This document shows positions 34,752-45,413 of a DNA stretch of 64,000 bases, piece after piece. Under the pieces are notes generated by a model. That model did no database searches. It was not told the DNA's origin and saw only the letters and a program-made list of their open reading frames with translations. The translations under genes and the position numbers were made by a program. Location: contig JAGTJL010000001.1 of the NCBI GenBank assembly GCA_020746875.1, forward strand, positions 310,001-374,000. The letters are read 5' to 3'. Numbering within the stretch: position 1 is the first letter of the stretch; the number at the start of each line of letters is the position of its first letter. Source of the DNA: Rhexocercosporidium sp. MPI-PUGE-AT-0058 (taxonomy: Eukaryota > Ascomycota > Leotiomycetes > Helotiales).

Positions 34752-35537
34752 TCTATCTGGTTCCGGTACCGTGGTGGGTTGTTGTTGGTATTGTGGATGT
34801 GACGGGAGGGTGGAACTATCCTCAAATATGTACTAGTAAGTGATACACAGAGTAGAGCAAATCTGAGGAGTTCCCTTATCGAGTCCATAGACTTAATGTA
34901 ATTGTCACATACCATTGTTCTAATGATGATCCTTTGAAGTATAGACAGACTATTGATGTCTTTAACGATTCACGATTTGAACAAAAACTCGGCTTTGAAA
35001 GCTTTGTCACTCACTGAATGACACCAAATGTAGCCATAACAAAGAGGCGTTGCCTCCTCACCTAATACTTTGTTCCTTTCAAAGAAATCGTTCAAACGCA
35101 AGCCGCTAAGGTTCCTCGTCATTAATGAGGGAAGGCGCCCATCTAAACGGGAACATGTAACGGTGGAATCTTGAGATACCTTCTTAGCTTGCATGTCAAT
35201 TGTTTATTTCGTACGTGTAAAAGGTAGATGAGGGAATCGTCGATGGGTGGTATTGATGAGACATTGCCTATAAATAAATAGAGAAGAAGACGTGGGCACT
35301 TGCTAGCACAAGTTCGAGGTCATGTGGTACGATATAGCAAATGGACCTTATTGTAGATGGCGGATTACAGGTTCAGTACAGTACATGCTCGGGGACAACA
35401 AAAGCAAGCGAATGATTAATTTTGACCTAAATCTAATTCAAACTTCAAGCTACATTAAACTTCCACCATCTTCATTTTCAATCATTCATTCCACCATCCT
35501 AATCCATTACTACATCGATCATTAACGTCCCTACAAT
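34752..35537. other. Intergenic
   Basis: 786 nt, fairly AT-rich, upstream of the Arg/Ser-rich gene and downstream of the fasciclin gene. No supported gene. Confidence 0.5.
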
Positions 35538-36871
35538 TTACATATTACCCATAACGATAGCAGCACCACCGAAGAGGGCACCGAGACCGATAACGCCTGT
35601 TTGCATTGGAGAGGCACCACCAGTGCTCATGGTAGTAGCTGCTGGATCACGAGTTGGAGTTGAGGTGACAGTGGTGGAAGCGGAAACGCCAGATGTGAAT
35701 GGAACATCGGAAGCGCTGCTGGCGCCTGGGAAAGCTGGAGTAGTAGTAGATGCACCAGCAGTGGGAGGGGCGGCGGAAGTGTTGTTGGGGTTGAGAACGC
35801 TGATAGACAATTAGCGAGTGCATGTACAAGTATGGGATCTCAAAAAGAGGACTTACGAGTCAATAACGTGAACGACACCTCCAGCAATTAAAACGTCTGG
35901 AATAATAACGCGTGCTGAGTTGACATAGACCGCTCCATCGATGATGGAGATAGTAACGTTGCCTCCGTTGACTGTTGTGAGGGTTGTGTTGGTCAAAATG
36001 CTGCTGTATCCGACAGTTCCTTGGACCACGTGGTAGGTCAAAATGCCGGTGAGTGCCTCAACACTCAGATTTGGGACCGCGGATCCAATAGCCTGGAAGG
36101 CCTCATTTGAAGGCGCGAAGATAGTGACATCGTTCAACGAATCAACAGTCTCGACCAGCTCGGCTGTTGTAAGAGCTCCGGCTAGAGATGTAAGGTTCAG
36201 GGCGCCGGCAGTGTTCGATGCCGATTGAGGAACGGTGAGAACTTTGTCGATAACGTGGACCACGCCTCCCGTAAAGTTCACGTTCTGCAAAATATTAGCT
36301 TCAAGTCTACTCAAAATTGTCGAACTGAGAGTCCGAGCCCCAATACAAAACACATTAAAGTAAGTTACATACTGCGACAGTCACATTGGAATCCGACAAC
36401 AAGCCGGTAAAGATCGATGCAGTCTCTCCTCTGAGTCTAGCCTCAACGACTTGGCCACCTGTGACATTTGTGTAGGAGCTGTTCATAAGCAATGTTGGGA
36501 TGAACTGTGAAGTGTTGGTGAAGGCGGATGCTGGGTACGTCCCGTTCAACACGTGGTATGTGAGCAATGCTGCGACGGCGCTAGAGTCGGTGGCAGCTGC
36601 TGCGCCAGCTGTCGAGTTGAGGAAGGCGGCGAGGGCATCGTTGCTTGGTGCGAGGATGGTGATGTTCTGTGCCTGGGACAGAGCATCAACCAGAGTTGGG
36701 TTGGCAGAGAGTAAAGCTGCAGATATTAGATGCTGGAGTGATCATGGAGAAAAGGAAAAACATACAGGTGAGAGAGCTAAGAGTAGCATTCTGGGCCGCA
36801 AGGACGTCAGTCAAGCTTTGAGCCGAAGCTCCAGCTACAAGAGCTGTAGGGAGGAGGTGCTTGAGCTGCAT
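35538..36871 (-). CDS. Fasciclin (FAS1) two-domain GPI-anchored surface protein
   Basis: Cell-surface adhesion-type protein. Four exons (36766-36871, 36373-36716, 35857-36284, 35538-35799) sum to 1140 nt, 379 aa, in frame. The signal peptide is MQLKHLLPTALVAGASAQ. FAS1 domain 1 shows ITILAPSNDALAAFLN, LLTYHVLNGTYPAS and VVEARL. Its end is carried over the second intron into NVNFTGGVVHVIDKVL. FAS1 domain 2 shows VTIFAPSNEAFQAIG, ILTYHVVQGTV and the closing VIIPDVLIAGGVVHVID. A Ser/Thr/Ala-rich stalk and a hydrophobic C-terminus (TGVIGLGALFGGAAIVMGNM) fit a GPI addition signal. Each domain has its two hallmark blocks (the FAPSN-like box and the GGVVHVID box). Confidence 0.92.
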
Positions 36872-38761
36872 GATGTCTGGAAACGCTGAATATTGGGAGG
36901 TGTTGCTAACGAAAGTCTGATTATGCGTGTGGATGATGTTCGACAGGTCAACAAACAGAAGCGGGAAAGGGCAGCTTTAAAGCATTCTCCTGCAGCATGG
37001 CCACTGCCCAGATCACCAAGGGATGTTGTCGTCGCCTCGAACCCCTTGGCGAATATGTACAGGCATTTCTGAGCCATGAGAGGTTTAATTGATTGCCTCG
37101 CTCTTCTTGGAATCCATCGCGCCAATAAGATTGCTTTAAAATACGAGTAGCTTCAGGTGCAAAGCGGGAGCCCGCGTCGGAGGTTGAAACGAAGCTTCTT
37201 GGAAGCTTGCTAGACTGGATTACTGCAGACGGCGAAAAGTGCCCGTAGCTTGGCAGTGATTTGGCAGCTTTTCATGCTGGGCCGTGGCCCGGATCTTCCG
37301 CTTGGACATTGATAATTGAATAAAGGTGGAGAAATAGACAAATTTTGACAACATCCGGAAAACGTACTGAAGCAGGAGATCCATAACAAGGACAAAATGA
37401 CGTGCCGAATATCTTGCAACCATAGACCAAAAGCCACAACACGTTGTCCAGCCTAACTGATTTCCAGGGAAACTCTGGATAAATGAAACAATTTCCTATG
37501 CTCCTCGTTCCTGACCACTTGATTTGAAGGGGGCCTCCACGATCGAGGGATTCCTGTACTGTAAGATGGGCATCTCCTCAATCTTGCACCTGTATTCCCC
37601 TCAAACCTTGCCCGAATCAAGAAGCTATAACCCTGTTACATTATGCACCCCATCGTCACATCCGCTCAGCCCCATCGTCTCGAGTAACCCTGTGCAGCCA
37701 GTCCCGAGCTCGCTAGAGCGTTTACGTATTTCTTTGTTGTGATCTCGTCTTCACGATGTGGCACGGAACGGGCTCTTTGGCCTATAATTCGTCGATGCTG
37801 AGGAAGAGTCGTTGGTGATGGAGATCAGCCAGCGAGCGGGTAATTAGCGAGCTCGCTTTCATCCCAGTAGACTTCACTTGGCAGGTGAGGTCTAACGTCT
37901 TGCAGCTAGTTGCAGCTTCCCTGGTACCCCGCATTTTCTGAGGAGCTTGGGCTGGGCTGACGTCTGGCAGGGGCCATACCATACGACTGCACTTTGGTGC
38001 GTTGCGATGGCTTCACCGTGGCACCATTTTACCAGGTATGCGTTCTACTATTTCCAAGATTAGCCCGGCTCTGTTGCCGATTTTCGTCAAATCACTTCAG
38101 GCCAACGGCATTATTTATCCGTATCCCACCTTAATAGAAGGACCTTCTGATCGCGAAGAAGGCAAAGTTACTTGCGACACAAATAATCAACTCGAAAAAT
38201 ACTTCTCTGGATGTTGGAACGTGTAGGCTATGAAAAAATTTCAGATCTAGTGCTTTGAGGAAGGGTCCAGCTGCAAAGCCAATCCGGCTACCGTAAGAAG
38301 AATATCGTTGTTTTCAGCGAATGTTAGAGTCAAAACTGCAACAGAATGTCCATCTTTCTCTACATTCTGTGTTGTCATTGCAACTTCACAATTCTCGCTA
38401 AGCCCATCACCTCCGCGCGTAACATTTTTCCTACTTACCTATATTTCCTTCTCCCCCCCACGATGGGCACTATTTTATTGTTGCAGTTCCAGGATTTAAA
38501 CTTCCGGTGGTCTGTCCTGCATGCTGATCTGGTGAGCGATAGTGTTGACGCGCCATAAAGAAGTGCGTGGCGTGTTGTCGCGCTTTCCCAGTTCAGATAT
38601 TTTTATTTCCCTGGCCTTGGTTCTTCGACACGAAGGCTCACTTTCATTTGCTGCCTTCTCTGACGCTCTGAGGCTTCTTCGTTCCCCAGTCTATTGACCA
38701 TCGAAAACTAGTCACATGTCTATCTTTATTTCCTCGACTAAAAGAACATCTTACAATACTT
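36872..38761. other. Intergenic
   Basis: 1.9 kb. Several short frames on both strands (for example 37524-37742 and 37210-37437) lack start context, splice sites or family features. It likely includes the fasciclin promoter on the left and the 3' flank of the next minus-strand ORF on the right. Confidence 0.45.
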
Positions 38762-39391
38762 TCATTCATCCCTCAACTCAGCATGTCGTACTCGGTCAAC
38801 AAGTGTAGTGGAACTCCTGCAGTCCATCTGCCGATACCTTAGCTCGGCGATAAACCACATGACGTCCCTGTCTAGCCTTCCCAGCTTTGAATCCAGCCCA
38901 TCCCCAGATACCAACCTGTTTGCCACCGTGTATATCTTTTTTCGATTCTTCAACTCTATCATTAAGCCCGCTGTCCTTTCTCTGAGGCTTTTCAGTCTCG
39001 AATGCATGTCTTGTTGACGTTCGAGGATGTTGTATGTCTGGATGAGCTTTGCGCTGGTTACCAGATCTAGCCTCGCTTGGATGTTGACGAGTTCTTGATG
39101 GTATTTCTCTACTGGAAACTCAGGTCTGGTTTTTCTTGATGGGTTGGTCTCTTCGACGGGGATTTCTTCATAGAAATTCCCCACTCTCGATCTCCTCATA
39201 TTCCTCTTTTTAGGGCTGCCTTTAGCTTCAGGGAGTTGTTGTTTTTCCATCACCTCGCAATCGCTCGTTTCGGTCTTCTTTGCAATGCTGTCGAAGCTTC
39301 TCCCAGTGTCTCTGGTCGGACTTTCTACAGCCACCATGCCGAATACGTTGGTGCCTTTTTTCATGGCACTTCCTTGGGAAGATACCAACAT
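38762..39391 (-). CDS. Hypothetical charged protein with predicted coiled coil
   Basis: Not recognised. Single open frame of 209 aa. The N-terminal third is basic and Ser/Lys-rich (KGSPKKRNMRRSRVGNFYEE). From about residue 100 a helical region (LVNIQARLDLVTSAKLIQTY, then LKSLRERTAGLMIELKNRKK) looks like a coiled coil. No signal peptide or membrane span. It could be a real small protein or the 3' exon of a longer gene. Support is only the open frame and its amphipathic helices. Confidence 0.4.
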   Translation of the reverse strand: MLVSSQGSAMKKGTNVFGMVAVESPTRDTGRSFDSIAKKTETSDCEVMEKQQLPEAKGSPKKRNMRRSRVGNFYEEIPVEETNPSRKTRPEFPVEKYHQELVNIQARLDLVTSAKLIQTYNILERQQDMHSRLKSLRERTAGLMIELKNRKKIYTVANRLVSGDGLDSKLGRLDRDVMWFIAELRYRQMDCRSSTTLVDRVRHAELRDE

Positions 39392-40134
39392 GACAGTGCC
39401 AGCTTTTGATGCGCGAGCTCTCGAAACGAGATTGTGGTTTTGGTGTGGGAATTACGAGAGAAGAGGGTTTCATGCAAGTCATGTCAAGTACCTTCATTCT
39501 TTCGGCAAGTCAAGATTCACAAGGGGAAGATTGTTGTGATTTCTTGCAGTGGTTGGTCATACCAGTCCAGCATTTGACTCACCATGAATCTCACAAAAGT
39601 GCTGCAACTCCATTAGGTCTACCTCTGCAGAGTCCTAAATAACATTTTCTGTGAACACCTGAAGCCGCTAATACCCCTCAATACACCTTTAAGAAAGACT
39701 TATTTGCCAGCTCGCGCAAAGCCCTCCGCTCAACTAAAATATGTATATTCAAGAATTCATTTCTTAGGCACACCACCCCGAACATATCGATACAGACTTG
39801 ACCAATTTTCTAGGAAACAAGCAAGATGTTCTTACCTTTCTCTAGGACTCTTGACGGGGTTCCAGCGGTGACCAATCAGTGGTGCCGCGGCCTGTTCGCG
39901 TAACGCAGGAAGGCTGAACCGGTGCAGTGGCTTGGTGGCTAACAACTCAGCTGTGCATGGAGCTGAAAACCGCGCAATGGTGCCTTCAGAAACATAAAAA
40001 GACTGAAGTGAGGAGGTTAGCGACTTTTTCTTTTTTTTTGCCGGCTTAAATTGCTGTCATATGGAGCCAAAAGCTGTTCTACACACTCGAAAAGTTCGCC
40101 AATAGCCAACAACACACAAGACCCAGCTATCGCC
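39392..40134. other. Intergenic
   Basis: 743 nt, divergent promoter region. A T-rich run at about 40027-40038 lies about 100 nt before the next start codon. No gene seen. Confidence 0.5.
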
Positions 40135-42034
40135 ATGGGTTGTGGATCGAGCCGAGACACGGGTTATGAGAGTACGCCTGGTAGGGTCCAAAATACGGCA
40201 GCAGCTGCTCAACCTTCTGGGCAGTACCAACTGACTCAACAATCACCATCTCGACCAGTCCAGGAGCAAGTTCAAAACCAGCAACAACAGCAACAAAGAC
40301 TTCCAAAGCAGACTTCACCAAACCGTAGGCTTCCACAGGCACAGGAAGCAACTTCGTCTTCCTCATCTCCGCGAAATACTGAGGCTGTTACAACATCCGA
40401 AGTCCAACTGCTTTCACCACCCGAGACATGGCCAAAGGTTGTCAGAATCGGGACCGCGCCTTTCACGGTCTCTATCCACGCCCACTTGTTCAACAGTCCG
40501 CCTAATCAAATGCCATGTTGGACATACGTCTCGCATGGAATATCTACGCCATCTCAACCTGAAGTCGTCTTTACTCTTCTTCGCAGAGGAAGCGAGAATG
40601 TTGAAACATTTCCCCTGTTTCCTGTAGAGTGGATTAAGAGCATTTCCGCACTCGCCCAAAGCGGCCTCCATCTGGAGACTGGGGAATTGGTTGAGCTAGA
40701 TATCGGTCACGTAGAAGCGAGCGTGACGATCGGCCAGATTAAGATTCTGCAGAATGCGCAAGCATGGCAGATGATGAGTCGATTTGGTTCGCTGCTCCAT
40801 GGTATGCCGCTGAACAGCGGATGCTTTCAGTTTCCCGACGACATGCTTCCGCCGAATGCTCATCATGTCATTGCGTTGACACACGAGGAGACAGCAGTAG
40901 CTAAACAATTTGGAGTCACCCGAGTCCTTGGCCATCTTGGGCTGTCCGTCCGCTGGTTTCCATATCCGCCTTGGATTGACAGAGATCGAGGCGACACTGT
41001 GAACTTAGCAGACCAAGGAGGAAGTATTCGCATTGGAATACCAATCCTTCGTTTAAATGGGCTGAACGCAATGCTCATACAAGACGACATTATTCTCACC
41101 ATTCCCGCAGATGAGCACAAGAGGAAGACTTTCAAGGACTATATCCAAGGACTGCCTTTGTCTGCTGCTGTGGGCCTCGATTCTTTCATGAATGAGGATG
41201 CTGATAGCGGTCTCACGTGGAAAAGAGGTCAAAAGGATCCCATGGGCTATGCCTCAAATAGGTATTTATCTCCACTCAATTGGTACTCAACGTAATCATC
41301 TTGCTAACGCTGTGGCGGAACAGTGGGGTAATGAAGAGCCTGAATCTGGGGTTCTTGATGTTTGCACCTCAGCAAGACAGTGACCATTGTATCATGTGTG
41401 AAGATGGCTATGGAAGTGAGTCTTTACTTGCTTAATGTGATGGCTATGTTAAGAATCTGACTTTGCAGTACTCATTCGTGACGATACTTGGAAGAGAATT
41501 CGTGATTCAGTCCAGAACAACCAAGAGATCATTATCCCCTTGGACAACGACAAGCGATTCATCTTGCAGTGGAAGCAGTCCGTCTTCCATAATCCCATTG
41601 ATGGTAGCGAATACACAGCCTCTTGGAGAACGTACAGATCTTCCGGCCCGCCAAAACCTCCATCAAGCTCACACGTCAGCATGAGTCAAGTGGTGTTCCT
41701 CGTTCAACCTCCAACTGGTACAATTGACAACCAAGAATTCGTTGATTATGTACAACAGATCCAACAGGTCATTGAACAGCGTGTTCCAGTTCAGCCCCTA
41801 CCACCAGCTCAAGGGAACAATCACCCCGGGAGACAAGCAGTCATCGAGATTGAACTTCCAAAATGTGAGGGGTGGCTGAAGATGACTGCATACCCGAGCA
41901 TGGACGACCTAGACATTCAAGGAATTATGAGCCAAATTGGGCCGCTAGTAGCTCCAGAGACCAGGGCAGTTGTCAAGGTCCAGCTGTATTTCAATTTATG
42001 GGGTTATGAGGGACCAACAGCGCAGTTTTCATGA
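40135..42034 (+). CDS. Predicted N-myristoylated protein of unknown function
   Basis: Unknown family. Three exons (40135-41261, 41324-41415, 41469-42034) sum to 1785 nt, 594 aa, in frame. The ATG at 40135 is preferred over the upstream in-frame ATG at 40051. It has strong context (CGCCATGG), and the protein then begins MGCGSS. That has Gly2 and Ser6 of an N-myristoylation site plus Cys3 for palmitoylation, so plasma-membrane attachment is predicted. A Gln/Ser-rich disordered region (to about residue 90) leads into a globular part: WPKVVRIGTAPFTVSIHAHL, FPVEWIKSISALAQSGLHLE and HHVIALTHEETAVAKQFGV. The last exon contains a beta-rich segment ending AVVKVQLYFNLWGYEG. It is convergent with the HET gene, with 140 nt between stops. 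A membrane-tethered signalling or adaptor role is inference. Confidence 0.75.
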
Positions 42035-42174
42035 GTTCCGACAGTCTCTGGATGCCAGTGTCATTTTTTGACGAGAGAAAGAAATTAATTCCAGGGATAC
42101 TTAATAGCGTTTGTTCGATGAATTGAATCACTCCTTCACGCACAAGTTTGCTATCATATGTTGGATTAGAACAC

Positions 42175-44761
42175 CTATATGATCCAAATAGGCTCAATCT
42201 TTGCGTTGAAGAAAATCCTGTCCTTCAATCTGAATGTCCCCACCCGCTTATAATACCCATATCTAGTTTTCACTTTCTTCAAGACCCAGCAGGTAGTTGA
42301 GGAAAGAACGAACAACGTAATTTGCTCTCCTGGTATTACCTCGGCTGGAGGTATTCTAGCACAACATAAAGGCAAGTCCAAGAAACATTCCACGTCAAAA
42401 GTTGTAGGCTCTTGTTTAGTCATCGTTTCATCCCCAGCTCCAACAAGCCCCGATACCTTCAAGACTGCATATGTGATCGTTTCTTCGTCGTCTTGTCTCG
42501 GTAACAAACTCGGGTCTAACGCAGTGGCATCCCTCTCCTTGTAAATTTCGAACATTTGCAGTGATTTTGGACCATCACGATTCCTTGTACCAATTCTGTG
42601 AACAGTGGCTTCGGCCATAGGAGAGTAGACTTTCAGGACCCCGTCTTTCACCCTCCCTCGTGGGTCCAAGCCCTCGGGTATAGTATATACATCAAGTATT
42701 CTCGCAATAGGCTCGGTTGTGAAGTTACTCCAGTGGAAATTGGTCTCCTGGAAGCGAATGGGAGATTCGATAGAAGCCCAGGACCATGTTGGCGCACGAT
42801 ACCCATTTGGACGGTACGCCATGATCCGACCAGAGGGAGAGTATGACCGAGAGAGAGGATACCAGTGGAGACTTTCAAGAAGGATTGATTTCCATAGACC
42901 TGCAAGGTAGATATCCTTACGACCTGATGTGATACCAGAGAGTGCTGGGAGGCGATCATGTGGATTGGTAATCTCAAGACAAGTGTAGCTCTCAACAAGA
43001 GCACGATAAGCTTCAAACTCGGCAGCTTTTCTAGGGATGGGGTTCGGTTTGGGAAGGTCCCTACGCCTTTTGCGTAGCGCAGCTTCTGGTAAGACAAGGT
43101 TGTGCTTCCCTTGCAGGACAGCGTGCGATTTGCGCCATCTTGTCTCCCACTGGTGAGAGAGAGATCGCTCAGTCCAACCGCTACACTCGCATGCTACAAA
43201 TGATTTGCACTCGAAATACAGCTCGCCAGAAGCAAAATGAATGTTACGAGAGCTAAGTATCTGCTCTTGAAACACCCAGGCTCTTTTCAACAGCGGCTCT
43301 TTGGGCTGGCGATTTTGATGCAGGCCGTGTGGTATTTTCAGTCTCGCAGTAAAGGACTTGATACATCCTTCGCGATCCCGACCCTCTCGAATGTATGGCA
43401 GCCAGAGCATAGGATTCCACACTTGGCGTCCTGATGAGTGCAAAACCCAGGGATCTTGCGCTCGAGAAGAGAAACAACCGCCAGATCCATCTGCACTCTT
43501 CGATGCTGATATCGTAAGTTGAGAATCGGCAAACACTTGAGCCATCTTCGATGCATGGTACTCCCAGTCCTCGTGGCTGTCCTGAAGGATACACAGGGCA
43601 TCTATCCAAATGTAGCGGAAGCCAAGCTTCCACGCTATCGTTATCGAATCTTGAAAGGTTTTGGACAGTTCATTCCAAGGTACGTCCTCCTGCATCGCTT
43701 CGATATTCGAGGCGAGTAGTCTGATGAGTGGTGTGGGTCCCCAACAATGACTGAGTGCGACGTAAGGTGCAACTTTGCCGTTGCTCACGATCAACTTTGC
43801 CCTTCGATTGGATATTTCCAGAACACGTCTAGGGAGCTCGGATTGTGGAGAGACCAGGCATTCTCTGTGTTCCTCTGAGCAAGTCTTAAGCCATTGCTGG
43901 ATCTTAGTAATTGATGCATGCGAGGCCGTTTTCATCACTCGAGTTTCTCCTTCTTGTTGGTTCTGTTCTCGTTTGTTGCCTCGTGGTGGCAGAGGTCGCG
44001 GGACCTGGCTGCCTACGAATAATCAACATACTAGTTTCAACGATCAACGAGACGTGAATGTGAGGGAGCCCACCTTCTTCCCCAAAAGTCAAGTAAAAGT
44101 CCTCGCCGCTATACTCGTCGAAAGAAACACGAATTGATTTTGTGTCGGACAGCAGTCGCAATCTCTCATCCGGATTCTGGCGAACTCGAACTTTCGAGCT
44201 GTTGTAGCTCGGAAATATCATATCCGCAAAATGTTTGATGCTATTGTAAAGCACATCGCAGGCACCGCAGCCTCTCTCAGCAGCGCCTTTAATTTCCTCC
44301 AGTCGAAACCCCATTTCCCTTTCTGCGTGTTGGATGACCGCCCAGCAGTAATTGCATTTGGTACGCCAGAAGCTTGCATACGAAGTCATCGCAGTGCTGT
44401 CGGTATTCTTCTGTTTATCCCAATCTGGAGGCGGCGATGGGACACGATCACGGTCCTGTGGCCTTGGAGTAACACTCATCATTATCTTTGTTCCCCGGAA
44501 GCCCGCATTTCGAAGTTGTTGCATATGTTTGGTCCAAGATATCACTTCATCGGGTCCAGTAAAAATTCGATAATCTGGACCTTTTTCGGAAGGCATTCCA
44601 GGCACGTAAAAGATAGAGTTCGGCCCCTCTTGTCCTTCTTCCATGGCATTTCCAGTAAACGGATCCCTCTGCCGTCCATAGAGGTCGGTGACTTGAGGCA
44701 TACATTCAAACTCAAATGACTCCTCCTCGATAATGTCTGTTATATCATTTTGTTCGGCCAT
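42175..44761 (-). CDS. HET-domain protein (heterokaryon-incompatibility type)
   Basis: Fungal self/non-self recognition family; HET domains can trigger cell death. Two exons, 44074-44761 and 42175-44012, joined by a 61-nt intron (donor GTGGGC, acceptor CGTAG), give 2526 nt, 841 aa. The ATG at 44759-44761 has context ACAATGGCC. The N-terminal 230 residues include a Cys pair motif (CNYCW and GCGACDVL) common before fungal HET domains. The HET domain begins near residue 290 with its three hallmark blocks: YVALSHCWG; WNELSKTFQDSITIAWKLGFR with YIWIDALCILQD; and the closing DSQLTISASKS. The downstream half (RAWVFQEQILSSRNIHF, TWSWASIESPI) is typical of the family. It is divergent from the patatin/ankyrin gene 652 nt away. 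Confidence 0.93.
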
Positions 44762-45413
44762 TGTTGGCAATGAAAATCTTTGTCACTCGTCGTTGGTAAT
44801 TCGAGCCCTAAGTGCAGAGCACCCGTTCATTGCAGAAACTTTAAGCTTCCAGGGGATCAATTACTCACTATCAGAGCCGTCATGGTCCGTAGTACCCCGC
44901 AAGCACATAATTCAGGCTGCGGAAATCGACCCTATCACCATTACACTAAAAATTAGGAGCTTTCTTGGACGCCGAGTACAGAAATCTAGCACTGATTCTA
45001 CTAAATCTAGCATCATAGCATCTGATTTGCGGGTGGAATTTAAGCCTGCTAGAAACTGTTTGGGTACAAGAGATCTAGAACGAGATGTGGAAAAACAGGG
45101 CCAATAGACCTCAGCCGTTCCACGCAGGCTATGTCTTCCGTCGGACATAAGGGTGCCACAACCACGAGAGCTGAAAGAGGAACCCAATCATCGCGGAGCC
45201 CCACCCACCTCAGGATAAGCCAAAAGGGAGCAGCGAATCTAGTCCCTATCAGCTCTTTGTCACATCCCAGCCATTGATAGGCTCATCTAGACCACCGACG
45301 AGATTGCATACAGATTCCGCTAATACTCTCCAGGAGTTTTGAGATTCTGTGAACTTTTGTCGTTATCTATCTTTGCTTGATTATTCAACAATATAGTTAA
45401 CTGTGAGGCAATC
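44762..45413. promoter_or_regulatory. Shared divergent upstream region (HET / patatin-ankyrin)
   Basis: 652 nt between the two start codons of a head-to-head gene pair. Open frames inside (such as 44912-45187 minus) have no coding character. It must contain both promoters; individual elements cannot be placed. Confidence 0.5.
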
